Shown here in pieces: positions 8,641 through 16,921 of a DNA stretch of 37,047 nt. Made by a program: the position numbers and the translations under genes. The notes under the pieces were generated by a model. The model was not told the DNA's origin and did not search any database. It saw only the letters and a list, made by a program, of their open reading frames with translations. The stretch's first letter is position 1. Each line of letters begins with the position of its first letter. The stretch is from Sporomusaceae bacterium UBA1887 (GTDB lineage Bacteria > Bacillota > Negativicutes > Sporomusales > DSM-15969), in NCBI GenBank assembly GCA_002337925.1, contig DDHB01000022.1, positions 67,054-104,100 on the forward strand, in the 5' to 3' direction.

Positions 8641-9250
8641 ACAATGCACTATAGGCCATCGCTCCGGCAGACAACCACATAAATACTGCTGAGACCTGAT
8701 TAATCCGCTGACGCCACTCGGCGAAGTGCGTCTGGCGGCCGATGAATCTGCCGGCAACCGCCAGCAAAAAGAACCAAACCCAGGAAACTGCAATACAGGC
8801 AAAGGTGAACAAGGATTTTTCAATTCCCTCATAACTGCTGGAACTCGTACCGATTACACCGATTGTATCCATTACGGCATGAGGGTTTAGCAGCGATACG
8901 GAGGCAGCAAAGATGATTTGTTGGCGAGGTGATATTTTCTCTGCAGCTGCTTCAGTATTGGTATCATGAGTGTCATTCCAGGTAATCCAGCCCATGTAAG
9001 TTAAAAATAGGATACCAATTGTCAATAGTATAAGCTTAAAAAGTGGAAATTTCAGCAAAAATAAGGATACTCCCTGTACTGCTAGTAATATTAAGGCCGT
9101 ATCACATAGGGCTGCAGTAAAAATAACGGGCAATACATGAAGGAAGCTGGTATGTGATGCTCCCTGTTGAAAGACAAATAAATTCTGTACTCCTAGAGGA
9201 AGTATTAGTCCAAGTGCCAAGATAAGTCCATGCAAAAATGCTTGTACCAT
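8639..9250 (-). CDS. LysE/ArgO-type amino acid exporter
   Basis: 203 residues from ATG 9250, which sits 4 nt after AGGAGAGG; an upstream in-frame ATG at 9268 overlaps that site. The protein has about six hydrophobic segments. The N-terminal LILALGLILPLGVQNLFVFQ and central SVSLLNPHAVMDTIGVIG (containing the LNP motif) are typical of the LysE superfamily, closest in length and layout to ArgO-type arginine/lysine exporters. It would export basic amino acids across the cytoplasmic membrane; substrate is inferred from family only. It is a single gene, convergent with the polyamine operon. A TATAAT on the minus strand at 9284-9279 may be its -10 box. Confidence 0.85.
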   Translation of the reverse strand: MVQAFLHGLILALGLILPLGVQNLFVFQQGASHTSFLHVLPVIFTAALCDTALILLAVQGVSLFLLKFPLFKLILLTIGILFLTYMGWITWNDTHDTNTEAAAEKISPRQQIIFAASVSLLNPHAVMDTIGVIGTSSSSYEGIEKSLFTFACIAVSWVWFFLLAVAGRFIGRQTHFAEWRQRINQVSAVFMWLSAGAMAYSAL

Positions 9251-9456
9251 GTGTCCTCTCCTAATCATAGTTTTCTATATTATAATGGAATATGATGGTT
9301 AAAGGAACATAAATTCATTTCATGCGAATGTAAAACGGATAGTATGACAAGCACCTGGGAAAATAAGAAGCAGGATAAAAACAGCAGATATCGAAAATGA
9401 TTATTAATAACACATATATATTTTTTTACTCCAATAAATAGATAGAGGTGAATGTA

Positions 9457-9903
9457 ATGAAAGCTAAGGATATTATGGTGACAGAAGTAATTACGATCAA
9501 ACAGCATGCAACTATCGAAGAAATTGCCCGAGTGCTTATTGATAATAAAATATCAGGAGTACCAGTAGTCGATGAAGCTGGTCATCTAATGGGAATGGTT
9601 ACAGAAGGCGATTTGTTACATAAGGAAACAAACCCGCGCCTGCCTCATGCCGTTAATATTTTAGGGGCAATTATCTATTATAACGGAGTAGAGCAGTACA
9701 ATGAAGACTTTAAAAAAATGATGGCCAGTCAGGCCTTAAATATTATGACAGATAAGGTAATCACAGTTACAGCCGAACAAGAAGTAGAGGATATTGTAAA
9801 GTTAATGCTTGAACATGGAATCAAGCGGGTACCCGTAATGGAGGGTGAGCGGATCATTGGTATCATCAGTAGGGCTGATATTGTAAAATGCCTGCTGCTA
9901 TAA
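9457..9903 (+). CDS. CBS-domain pair protein
   Basis: 148 residues from ATG 9457, five nt after AGAGGTGA; the in-frame GTG at 9448 is part of that site. Two CBS repeats fill the protein: KAKDIMVTEVITI to GMVTEGDLL (about 1-50) and LNIMTDKVITVTAEQEVEDI to IGIISRADIVKCLL (about 90-147), with a helical linker. Such stand-alone CBS pairs bind adenosyl nucleotides and act as energy or redox sensors. No attached catalytic domain. The nitroreductase gene follows 36 bp later, possibly in one operon. Confidence 0.88.
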   Translation: MKAKDIMVTEVITIKQHATIEEIARVLIDNKISGVPVVDEAGHLMGMVTEGDLLHKETNPRLPHAVNILGAIIYYNGVEQYNEDFKKMMASQALNIMTDKVITVTAEQEVEDIVKLMLEHGIKRVPVMEGERIIGIISRADIVKCLLL

Positions 9904-9939
9904 GTGAATAGTCCCTAATAGCAGTAAGGAGGTTAAGAT

Positions 9940-10524
9940 ATGAATGACATTATTCAAAATATCAAAACAAGAAGAAGCATCCGCAAATATGATAAACGGC
10001 AGATCACCGATGAGGCTTTAGGGTCAATTATAGAAGCCGCTCAATATGCGCCTAGCGGCAGCAACAGCCAATCATGGCTTTTTACTGTTATTCAAAAGCA
10101 GGAAATACTCAGCGAACTTAACCAGCTTATACGGCGGGCTTTTGCGGGTGTTACATTTGATGAACACGAATACCCGGCTAAAATAAGGAGTAAACAAGCA
10201 GCAGAAAAGGAGCACTACTGTTTTTATTATCATGCGCCTACTCTGATTGTTGTTACCAATAAACAAGACTATCCGAATGCAATGGCAGACAGTGGCTTAG
10301 CACTGGAAAATATTTTTCTTACAGCTCATTCTTTGGGACTTGGCAGCTGCTGGGTCAATCAGTTAGCCTGGCTTTGTGCGGTACCGGAAGTCAGGGCTGC
10401 CCTAACCAAGCTTGGTATTCCCGAAGATCACTTTGTTTGCGGAGCCGCTGCCATAGGATATCCGGATGGTCCTCAGCCACCGGCTCCGCTTCGGAAACCT
10501 GGCACAGTGAATTTGGTACGGTAA
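9940..10524 (+). CDS. Nitroreductase-family FMN oxidoreductase
   Basis: 194 residues behind TAAGGAGG. N-terminal IKTRRSIRKYDKRQITDEAL and AAQYAPSGSNSQSWLFTVI are the FMN phosphate and isoalloxazine contacts of the nitroreductase family. The middle SGLALENIFLTAHSLGLGSCWVNQ is also standard, and AAIGYPDGPQPPAPLRK closes the fold. These enzymes reduce quinones, nitro compounds or flavins with NAD(P)H. The natural substrate is unknown. The SGNH hydrolase gene begins two nucleotides after the stop, so translation is probably coupled. Confidence 0.9.
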   Translation: MNDIIQNIKTRRSIRKYDKRQITDEALGSIIEAAQYAPSGSNSQSWLFTVIQKQEILSELNQLIRRAFAGVTFDEHEYPAKIRSKQAAEKEHYCFYYHAPTLIVVTNKQDYPNAMADSGLALENIFLTAHSLGLGSCWVNQLAWLCAVPEVRAALTKLGIPEDHFVCGAAAIGYPDGPQPPAPLRKPGTVNLVR

Positions 10525-10525
10525 T

Positions 10526-11098
10526 ATGAAAATTGCTGCTATTGGTGATTCAATAACGTACGGCTTTCCGTACTCCCCGTGTGCTTCCTGGCTGGGTATA
10601 GCGGCGCGGCATTTTGGACTGGAGTATCTGAACTGTGGTGTAAACGGCGATACAACCAGTCAAATGATGCAGCGCTTTATCCGGGATGTCAGCTATTATC
10701 ATCCTACCCATGTCATTGTCATGGGAGGAACCAATGATGTTTTTGAGTCAGTCAGTACGAAAGAAATACTGGATAACATTGTGAGTATCATTGCGTCATC
10801 TCGGGACAACGGCATAACTCCTATTCTTGGTTTGCCGATACCCTGCAGTGACTTGTGGGCGGAAGAACAGCTTAGCGAATACCGGGATCAGCTTCGTACA
10901 ATTGCATATGCTCAATTTATAGATGTCATTGATTTTTATTCTGCTATGGCCGGTGAAGGCGGTTTGGGCAGTAAGGACTGCCTATACTGCGATGGAGTTC
11001 ATCCGAACAAGGCAGGTTATGAGGTAATGGCAGCAGCTGCAATTGAGTTTATGGAGAGAAGCCTTATCATGCATAAAAAAGATGCGGAACTGAAATAA
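10526..11098 (+). CDS. SGNH/GDSL-type hydrolase
   Basis: 190 residues. All four SGNH blocks are visible: IGDSITYG with nucleophile Ser9, CGVNGDTTS with Gly38, MGGTNDVF with Asn70, and YCDGVHPNKAGYEVM with Asp156 and His159. The family hydrolyses esters, thioesters or acetyl groups. No signal peptide is present, so it should be cytoplasmic, similar to TesA-type or arylesterase members. It follows the nitroreductase with a 1-nt gap. Substrate cannot be told. Confidence 0.88.
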   Translation: MKIAAIGDSITYGFPYSPCASWLGIAARHFGLEYLNCGVNGDTTSQMMQRFIRDVSYYHPTHVIVMGGTNDVFESVSTKEILDNIVSIIASSRDNGITPILGLPIPCSDLWAEEQLSEYRDQLRTIAYAQFIDVIDFYSAMAGEGGLGSKDCLYCDGVHPNKAGYEVMAAAAIEFMERSLIMHKKDAELK

Positions 11099-11142
11099 TT
11101 TACTAACAAGCTAATTTCCAATCTGCGTGGAGGTGACTTAAG

Positions 11143-11571
11143 ATGAGCAGCAATGATGGTAAGCAGAAGCTTAGCAAGCTGCAGTATAAAGTGACACAGG
11201 AAAATGGCACAGAGCCTCCTTTTCAGAACGAGTATTGGGACAACAAGCAAGAAGGCCTCTATGTGGACATTGTGTCGGGAGAACCTTTATTCAGCTCGAA
11301 AGATAAATTTGACTCCGGCTGTGGCTGGCCGAGCTTTACAAAACCAGTGCAGCAGGAAAATGTTAAGGAGAAAACAGATAAGAGCCATATGATGATTCGT
11401 ACGGAAGTACGCAGCAAAGAGGCTGATTCTCATTTGGGACATGTTTTCACTGATGGTCCTCAGCCTACGGGACTACGTTATTGTATTAACTCGGCCTCCT
11501 TACGTTTTATACCAAAAGGCGAATTAGAAAAAGCGGGGTATAGTGAGTTTTTAAAATTATTTGAGAAATAA
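11143..11571 (+). CDS. msrB: Peptide-methionine (R)-S-oxide reductase
   Basis: 142 residues behind GGAGGTGA. Catalytic Cys114 lies in LRYCINSASLRF and the resolving Cys60 in DSGCGWPSFTKPV. The two CxxC pairs that bind zinc in many MsrB proteins are absent, so this is the zinc-free form. SHLGHVFTDGP is also conserved. It reduces methionine-R-sulfoxide in proteins using thioredoxin. The gene lies 44 bp after the SGNH hydrolase and is not fused to MsrA. A new sigma-A promoter follows 58 bp later for the serA leader. Confidence 0.95.
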   Translation: MSSNDGKQKLSKLQYKVTQENGTEPPFQNEYWDNKQEGLYVDIVSGEPLFSSKDKFDSGCGWPSFTKPVQQENVKEKTDKSHMMIRTEVRSKEADSHLGHVFTDGPQPTGLRYCINSASLRFIPKGELEKAGYSEFLKLFEK

Positions 11572-11629
11572 TCGGTTTTCCAAATATTACTGGTAAAAAA
11601 ATACACTGTTATTTTTATAGAAAAGACAC

Positions 11630-11658
11630 TTGACTTGCAAGTGTGCACACAGTATAAT
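11630..11658 (+). promoter_or_regulatory. Sigma-A promoter of the serA T-box transcript
   Basis: TTGACT (11630-11635), exactly 17 bp, then TATAAT (11653-11658). Transcription should start near 11665, giving a leader of about 355 nt. Confidence 0.85.
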
Positions 11659-11664
11659 CAAAAC

Positions 11665-11890
11665 AAGTTAATATTCAAAACATGATGAACAGGAAGCCAA
11701 AATGTAAGGTGTTCAGAGAGACGGCGGTTGGTGCGAGCCGTTCTACCGAGCAAGAAAGTTCCGCCTGGGAGTGGCTGGTGATGAATTAGCAAGGGTTCCG
11801 CCCGATACAGCGGCTAAAGTTGGCTGAAAGGCAACATGGGTGGCAACGCGGGAACAGTTCTCGTCCCTAACAGGGATGAGTGCTTTTTTA
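11665..11890 (+). ncRNA. T-box riboswitch leader of serA (stem I through first terminator)
   Basis: The leader has T-box hallmarks: the AGAGAG and GGTTGGTGCGA stem I distal-loop elements (about 11716-11738), the T-box sequence TGGGTGGCAACGCGGG (11837-11852), then a terminator stem CTCGTCCCT / AGGGATGAG (11860-11880) and a T-run (11884-11889). The T-box can pair with CGTCCC to form the antiterminator. T-boxes read uncharged tRNA; in front of serA a serine tRNA is expected. A TCC (Ser) triplet occurs in the stem I 3' side (AGTTCCGCC), but I could not fold the specifier loop with certainty. Confidence 0.88.
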
Positions 11891-11895
11891 TTTGC

Positions 11896-11975
11896 AGACA
11901 CATGGAGTATTTTTAGTCTAATCTGGGTGGCAACGCGGGTTAAAAGCTCGCCCCAATTATGGGGTGAGCTTTTTT
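11896..11975 (+). promoter_or_regulatory. Second T-box antiterminator/terminator module
   Basis: The same 16 nt TGGGTGGCAACGCGGG recurs at 11924-11939, followed by a second terminator: 13-bp stem AAAAGCTCGCCCC (11942-11954) with GGGGTGAGCTTTT (11961-11973). Its CGCCCC can pair with the T-box as an antiterminator. Only about 33 nt separate it from the first T-run, so no second stem I exists. It sits 46 nt before serA. Confidence 0.85.
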
Positions 11976-12020
11976 ATTTTCACGATGGTTTCACTAACTA
12001 TTAAAAATGGGGGTAAAACA

Positions 12021-13601
12021 ATGAAAGTATTAGTTTCTGAAGCGATAGCCGAAAAGGGTGTTGAGACACTTCTACAAGAGGGCGCGACAGTTGATGTAAA
12101 ACCTAACTTGACCCGGCAGGAGCTGCTGGAAGCTATTGGTGATTATGATGCGTTAATTGTTCGCAGCAATACCGATGTTAATGAAGAATTATATCAGAAG
12201 GCCACTCGTCTGAAGGTAGTGGGGCGAGCTGGCAACGGAGTAGACAACATCGATATGGAAGGTGCCACCAAACGGGGGATTATTGTTGTAAATACTCCTG
12301 AATCCAATGTTGTCTCAGCCGCGGAACTTACTATTGGACTGTTGCTTGCGACCTGCCGTAATATTCCCCAACTGCAGAAACGGCTGAAAGAAAAAGTTTG
12401 GGATCGCTCAGGGCTTAAAGGAATAGAATTACAGGGAAAAACTGTTGGTATTGTAGGCTTGGGTCGGATTGGCTCTTTAGTTGCAACTCGGTTAAAATCA
12501 TTTGGAATGAATATTATTGGTTATGATCCGTATATCAGTGATACCCGGTTTAAACATCTCGGAGTTGAGAAAAAAGAGAAGCTCGAAGAGCTTATGAAAG
12601 CTTGTGATATCCTTACCGTCCACACTCCTAAGACAGAAGAGACATATGGCATTATTGGCAAAAACCAGTTTAAAGCTGCTAAAAAAGGGTTGGTAGTCAT
12701 CAATTGCGCCCGTGCCGGTATCGTTAATGAAGAGGCCTTGGTGGAAGCTTTGCAGAATAAGACCGTTGCCCGTGTGGGGATTGACGTGCCCGAGGGTGAG
12801 CCGAAGGTCATTTCGCCTTTGCTGGATTTTGATAATGTTGTTGTAACTCCTCATGCCGGGGCCGATACGAAAGAAGCTCAGGATAATGTGGGTATTACAA
12901 TAGCACAGGAAGTAATTTCAGCGCTAAGAGGTGAAATGGTACCTAATGCTGTCAATTTGCCGACTCTTCATACGCAGGATCTGGAAGCAGTTAAAGCGTA
13001 TCTAAAACTAGGCGAGACCTTAGGCAAGCTATATTATCAACTGGAAAAAGAAGCAGTTGAAAAGGTGGAAATTCTCTACCGGGGCGAGGTAGCCGCATTG
13101 GAGACTTCCGTGATTTCTCTCGCCATATTAAAGGGCCTGTTTGAACCTATTCTGAAAGAACGGGTAAATTACGTCAATGCCAATGTTATTGCGAAAAGCA
13201 GAGGCGTAGGTGTAACGGAAAGCAAAGAATCAGCTGTAGATAGTTACCTGACATTGATAACCGTCAAAGTTATCTCCAAAAATAAAGAGTTCACCATCAG
13301 TGGAACAGTATTTGGTAAGGGTGAATTGCGAATCGTCGAAATTAATGGCTACGAATTTGATGTAAACCCCTCACCGTTCATGCTGATAGCGGAAAACATT
13401 GATAAGCCCGGCGTAATTGGTCAAATGGGTACGCTGCTGGGGGTTGGCAAAGTGAATATTGCCACTATGCAGTTGGGGCGCAAAATTGCTGATCAACGGG
13501 CCATGATGGTTTTAACGATTGATTCCGCTGTTTCTAAAGAAACTTTAGAATTTTTGAGCGGTATCGAAGGAATTATACGAGCGCACTACGTAAAAATATA
13601 A
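12021..13601 (+). CDS. serA: D-3-phosphoglycerate dehydrogenase
   Basis: 526 residues from ATG 12021, behind GGGGGTAAAACA; a longer frame from 11964 runs into the terminator and is not used. Order: substrate domain, NAD-binding Rossmann GIVGLGRIGSL, catalytic segments VINCARAGIVNE (Arg) and NVVVTPHAGADT (His), an intervening domain, and a C-terminal ACT domain (about 455-526, FMLIAENIDKPGVIGQMGTL). This is the long bacterial form. It oxidises 3-phosphoglycerate to phosphohydroxypyruvate, the first step to serine, and the ACT domain usually gives serine feedback. Transcription is under the T-box, so uncharged tRNA raises expression. serB and serC are not nearby. Confidence 0.96.
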   Translation: MKVLVSEAIAEKGVETLLQEGATVDVKPNLTRQELLEAIGDYDALIVRSNTDVNEELYQKATRLKVVGRAGNGVDNIDMEGATKRGIIVVNTPESNVVSAAELTIGLLLATCRNIPQLQKRLKEKVWDRSGLKGIELQGKTVGIVGLGRIGSLVATRLKSFGMNIIGYDPYISDTRFKHLGVEKKEKLEELMKACDILTVHTPKTEETYGIIGKNQFKAAKKGLVVINCARAGIVNEEALVEALQNKTVARVGIDVPEGEPKVISPLLDFDNVVVTPHAGADTKEAQDNVGITIAQEVISALRGEMVPNAVNLPTLHTQDLEAVKAYLKLGETLGKLYYQLEKEAVEKVEILYRGEVAALETSVISLAILKGLFEPILKERVNYVNANVIAKSRGVGVTESKESAVDSYLTLITVKVISKNKEFTISGTVFGKGELRIVEINGYEFDVNPSPFMLIAENIDKPGVIGQMGTLLGVGKVNIATMQLGRKIADQRAMMVLTIDSAVSKETLEFLSGIEGIIRAHYVKI

Positions 13602-13698
13602 GCAATAAGGGCTCGCTAAAAAGAAGCATATCGATTATTATATAGGATATATAGCATAAACAACATCTACCGGTTCTGGTGAAGCTGGAGGTGAAAGT

Positions 13699-14370
13699 GT
13701 GATACCTATCCGTGACAATATTCGTTCCCGGTCTATTCCGATCACCGGCTATATCCTGATTATTAGTACAGCTGTTATTTTTATGAAGGAATTAATGCTG
13801 GAAGACGGACAGCTTGACCAGATGGTTGCGACATTTGGTTTGATACCTGCCGTATTTTTAAGTGGTTTGGACAGCAGGTTGACTGATATTACCGTCTATT
13901 TGCCCTTAGTGACCAATCTTTTCTTACATGGCGGTTGGCTGCATGTTATTGGAAACTTGTGGTATCTAAAGATTTTTGGCGATAATGTGGAAGATCGACT
14001 GGGACATGGTAATTTTCTTATCTTTTATCTGCTCTGCGGAATTATTGCTAACCTGGCGCAGGTTATTGTAGATCCTGCCTCTACTGTTCCGACCATCGGG
14101 GCAAGCGGCGCAATTTCCGGAGTGCTAGGTGCCTATTTCATTAGTTTTCCATTGGCAAAGGTAAGCACATTAATACCGATCTTCTTCTTTGTAACGGTTA
14201 TTGAAATACCGGCAATGCTATTTTTAGGCCTTTGGTTTGTATTACAGCTGCAAAGTGGAACTGCTTCCCTTTATATGGCTGGCACTAATGTAGCTTGGTG
14301 GGCACATATTGGTGGATTTGCAGCCGGAGTGATTCTTGTTAAATTGTTTCCCAGGCGTAACAGCTACTAA
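13699..14370 (+). CDS. Rhomboid-family intramembrane serine protease
   Basis: 223 residues from GTG 13699 behind GGAGGTGAAA. About six membrane helices. Catalytic Ser136 is in TIGASGAISGVLGAYF and the partner His203 in AWWAHIGGFAAG. The HGGWLHVIGNLWYLKIFGDNVED loop is the classic rhomboid L1/TM2 region. These proteases cut transmembrane helices in the cytoplasmic membrane. The substrate is unknown. The gene is 97 bp after serA with no visible terminator between, so partial read-through from serA is possible. A strong hairpin terminator follows. Confidence 0.92.
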   Translation: MIPIRDNIRSRSIPITGYILIISTAVIFMKELMLEDGQLDQMVATFGLIPAVFLSGLDSRLTDITVYLPLVTNLFLHGGWLHVIGNLWYLKIFGDNVEDRLGHGNFLIFYLLCGIIANLAQVIVDPASTVPTIGASGAISGVLGAYFISFPLAKVSTLIPIFFFVTVIEIPAMLFLGLWFVLQLQSGTASLYMAGTNVAWWAHIGGFAAGVILVKLFPRRNSY

Positions 14371-14377
14371 ATAAAAC

Positions 14378-14416
14378 AGAGGAGACCATCGCTGGGCGAT
14401 GGTCTCCTCTGCTTTT
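14378..14416. terminator. Terminator after the rhomboid gene
   Basis: Perfect 15-bp stem AGAGGAGACCATCGC (14378-14392) with its complement (14396-14410), TGG loop, followed by a short T-run. It may also serve the converging minus-strand gene that ends at 14432. Confidence 0.88.
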
Positions 14417-14431
14417 GTGATAATATATAAA

Positions 14432-14671
14432 TTACGTGTCTAATTGAAATTCCAATGTAATGAGTAACGCTTCATTTTCCGGAACAATACTATAGTAAGA
14501 AGCATAAGCCAATAGTTTGCGAAATGACTTTTGCTGCTGTGGCGACTCACCAATAATCGAAGGGATCCTAATTAAGACAAGTGCCTTATTATTGAAATTT
14601 TCGACTACTGTAACATTATTCGAAGCCTGCCTGATTGTTTTAGTAATGCGAATAAACGTAGAGCGTTTCAT
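14432..14671 (-). CDS. Small conserved-looking protein of unknown function (79 aa)
   Basis: ATG 14671 stands behind AGGGAGGGG and a full promoter lies 38 bp upstream, so the gene is likely real. The 79-residue product starts MKRSTFIRITKTIRQASNNV and looks like a soluble alpha/beta fold: a basic N-terminus, a strand ALVLIRIPSII, a Gln-rich helix and an acidic C-terminus. No signal peptide or membrane segment. It recalls small DUF-type proteins of sporulating Firmicutes, but I do not recognise a family. It converges on the rhomboid gene. Confidence 0.65.
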   Translation of the reverse strand: MKRSTFIRITKTIRQASNNVTVVENFNNKALVLIRIPSIIGESPQQQKSFRKLLAYASYYSIVPENEALLITLEFQLDT

Positions 14672-14708
14672 TAAAACCCCTCCCTTACGTAAAATAACGT
14701 TTTAGTTC

Positions 14709-14737
14709 ATTATAGCGCAAATATTACATAAAACCAA
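14709..14737 (-). promoter_or_regulatory. Promoter of the 79-aa gene
   Basis: On the minus strand, TTGGTT (14737-14732), 17-bp spacer, TATAAT (14714-14709). Farther left of the next gene, TTATCAAG (14773-14780) and CTTGATAA (14798-14805) form an 8-bp inverted repeat that could be an operator. The remainder of 14738-14914 shows nothing else. Confidence 0.6.
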
Positions 14738-14914
14738 TGTGGCAGATTTTGCTGCTTCATTAGTAAAGGTATTTATCAAGATAATTATATGATAAAGCTT
14801 GATAATCCATGATAAACATTTCATAGGAAATTCAAGCAGCATTCTTTTACCGCTTTAAAGGATTATTTCAAATAATGTATAATTATGTAAAAGAAAGCGG
14901 AAAAGGGAGGAATA

Positions 14915-15766
14915 ATGGTGAATTTTAATTTTACAGATATCATCTGGATCTTTTTCTTACTTGTTACCGTTTTGCCAATGGTACAGCAAAGAAGTATAGC
15001 CATGAGGCGTATTAACATTTTGCGGCGAATTGAGGGCAAGCGCAGCTCCCGGGTAATCAGCTTAATTCACCGGCAAGAATCCATCAGTTTTTTAGGGATT
15101 CCAATCAGCCGTTATATTAATGTGGAAGATTCAGAGCAAATTCTCCGGGCAATCCGCCTAACTCCGGATAATATGCCAATTGATTTGGTATTGCATACTC
15201 CAGGCGGATTAGTGCTGGCATCAGAGCAAATAGCCAGAGCTTTACAGCAGCACAAAGCAAAAGTAACTGTGTTTGTTCCCCACTATGCCATGTCAGGCGG
15301 AACAATGATTGCTCTTTCGGCCGATGAAATTGTATTAGATCCGAATGCAGTGCTGGGACCCGTTGATCCACAGCTAGGGCAGTATCCGGCGGCATCGATT
15401 CTCAAAGTGGTTCAACAAAAGAAGATTAACCGGGTTGATGATAATACACTAATTCTGGCTGACCTTGCCCAAAAAGCCATTTTTCAGGTTAAGGATTTTC
15501 TCAAAAGTATTTTATTGGATAAAATGCCTGCTGATAAGGCGGAAGAATTGGCGAAAGCACTTTCCGACGGTCGTTGGACACATGACTATCCTATTACCTG
15601 TGACAAATTGCGAGAAATGGGAATCCCCACAATTTGCAACGAAATGCCGCTGGAAGTATATGAACTTATGGACCTTTATCCCCAGCCTGCCCAACAACGG
15701 CCTTCTGTTCAGTATATTCCTCTGCCCTACGGGTCTGATAAAAAGAATATGAATACACGGGTTTAA
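14915..15766 (+). CDS. Membrane-anchored SDH/ClpP-fold serine protease (SppA-like)
   Basis: 283 residues; ATG 14915 is 4 nt after GGGAGG. One N-terminal membrane helix (about 9-26) is followed by a basic stretch and a ClpP/crotonase-type domain: LVLHTPGGLVLASEQIARAL (oxyanion region), then FVPHYAMSGGTMIALSADEI with probable nucleophile Ser127, and LGPVDPQLGQYPA. This matches the SDH_sah family (serine dehydrogenase proteinase), related to SppA signal-peptide peptidase. It probably degrades membrane peptides; exact role unknown. The C-terminus is Pro/Gln rich. It stands alone, with lysR 110 bp downstream. Confidence 0.87.
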   Translation: MVNFNFTDIIWIFFLLVTVLPMVQQRSIAMRRINILRRIEGKRSSRVISLIHRQESISFLGIPISRYINVEDSEQILRAIRLTPDNMPIDLVLHTPGGLVLASEQIARALQQHKAKVTVFVPHYAMSGGTMIALSADEIVLDPNAVLGPVDPQLGQYPAASILKVVQQKKINRVDDNTLILADLAQKAIFQVKDFLKSILLDKMPADKAEELAKALSDGRWTHDYPITCDKLREMGIPTICNEMPLEVYELMDLYPQPAQQRPSVQYIPLPYGSDKKNMNTRV

Positions 15767-15876
15767 TTGTTCGGTGAGAAAGGTTTAATTAAGGTAGTTA
15801 ATAGGATACTATAACTATCTTTGTTTTTATAGTGGTTGTCAGCTGCCGGCTGCAAGAAAAGTGAGGTGTTACTCTC

Positions 15877-16764
15877 GTGGAAATCAGGCAATTAAAAACA
15901 TTTATGAGTATTGTGAAACTGGGGAATTTCTCACAGGCCGCTCACTATTTAGGGTATACGCAATCGACAGTAACAACTCACATTCAATTGCTGGAGAAAG
16001 AATTGAATACGCTGCTCTTTGAAAGGTTTGGTCACCAGCTAATGCTGACAACCGACGGGGAAAGGCTTTATGAATATGCTGAACAAATTACCAGACTGGC
16101 CGAGGATGCTAAAAATGAACTGGAGCATTTTGATACTCCCCGGGGACCGATTATAATCGGCATGCCCGAGTCGTTGTGCGTCTATTATTTAACGGACTTG
16201 TTAAAGGAATATACTGCTTTATATCCGGATGTGGAGCTAAAACTCATATTCGGTATCAGCAGTGATTTCCGGAATTTGTTACGAAGAAACATGATGGATT
16301 TAGCCTTCATTTTGGAGGAAACTAGCAAAGATGCAGATTTGGTCAGTACATTACTATGGCCTGAGCCAATTGCTATGATCGTATCGCCCGATCACAAACT
16401 TGTTAAAGCTGGCAAAGCAGAGCTAAAGGATCTTCATGGAGAAACCTTGCTATTTGTTGAGTCAGGAAGTACTTACCGGTCTGCTTTGGAAACCGGTTTA
16501 GCTAAGGCTGCCGTTCATCCCAGAACTGTTATGGAAATCTGCCACATCCAAACGATTAAACAATTTGTTTGTGCCAACTTAGGGATAACCGTACTACCGA
16601 AGGTAGCGGTAAAGGAGGAGCTTGCAGCGGGAACTTTGGTAGCGTTACAATGTCCGGGCATTACGTTCAAGACAAATACGTATCTGGTATATCATAAAGA
16701 TAAATGGCTTTCTCATGGAATTCGAGCTTTTCTCAAACTTGTGCAGGAAAGATTACTAAAGTAA
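15877..16764 (+). CDS. LysR-family transcriptional regulator
   Basis: 295 residues from GTG 15877, with GAGGTG upstream. N-terminal winged helix MEIRQLKTFMSIVKLGNFSQ and AAHYLGYTQSTVTTHIQLLE is canonical LysR; the C-terminal part (GPIIIGMPESLCVYYLTDLL onward) is the periplasmic-binding-like effector domain. It is transcribed in the same direction as, and immediately upstream of, the first pxpB-pxpC pair, so it is the obvious candidate regulator of the 5-oxoproline/biotin cluster, as LysR proteins often control adjacent genes. The effector is unknown. Confidence 0.92.
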   Translation: MEIRQLKTFMSIVKLGNFSQAAHYLGYTQSTVTTHIQLLEKELNTLLFERFGHQLMLTTDGERLYEYAEQITRLAEDAKNELEHFDTPRGPIIIGMPESLCVYYLTDLLKEYTALYPDVELKLIFGISSDFRNLLRRNMMDLAFILEETSKDADLVSTLLWPEPIAMIVSPDHKLVKAGKAELKDLHGETLLFVESGSTYRSALETGLAKAAVHPRTVMEICHIQTIKQFVCANLGITVLPKVAVKEELAAGTLVALQCPGITFKTNTYLVYHKDKWLSHGIRAFLKLVQERLLK

Positions 16765-16816
16765 GGCATGCTGATAAAAAGATTGTTTTTAAAAGGACAG
16801 TATGGTAAAGTAAATT

Positions 16817-16878
16817 CATTAAATCAAATGGTTTTAGCAATGGGGCTATAAATGTTACTACATTTATGCCCTTTTTTT
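16817..16878 (+). promoter_or_regulatory. Leader with competing hairpins and terminator before pxpB1
   Basis: A terminator-like hairpin (left arm 16842-16854, right arm 16861-16871, one bulge) runs into seven T (16872-16878), 43 nt before the pxpB1 start. Upstream are two short hairpins with six-nt loops: CATT-AAATCA-AATG (16817-16830) and TAGC-AATGGG-GCTA (16835-16848). The second overlaps the terminator's left arm, so the two are mutually exclusive. It may be the lysR terminator, an attenuator, or both. Confidence 0.55.
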
Positions 16879-16921
16879 GTTATTGTATAGGAACTCTCAT
16901 AAGAAGGAGTTAGATAAATCT

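Noticed and set aside
9280..9507. Minus-strand 75-aa frame before the CBS gene
   Set aside because: Overlaps the CBS start in antisense, no ribosome site, Cys/His/Leu-rich low-quality composition.
12498..12854. Antisense frames inside serA (118 and 96 aa)
   Set aside because: They lie wholly within the conserved serA coding sequence and show no initiation signals.
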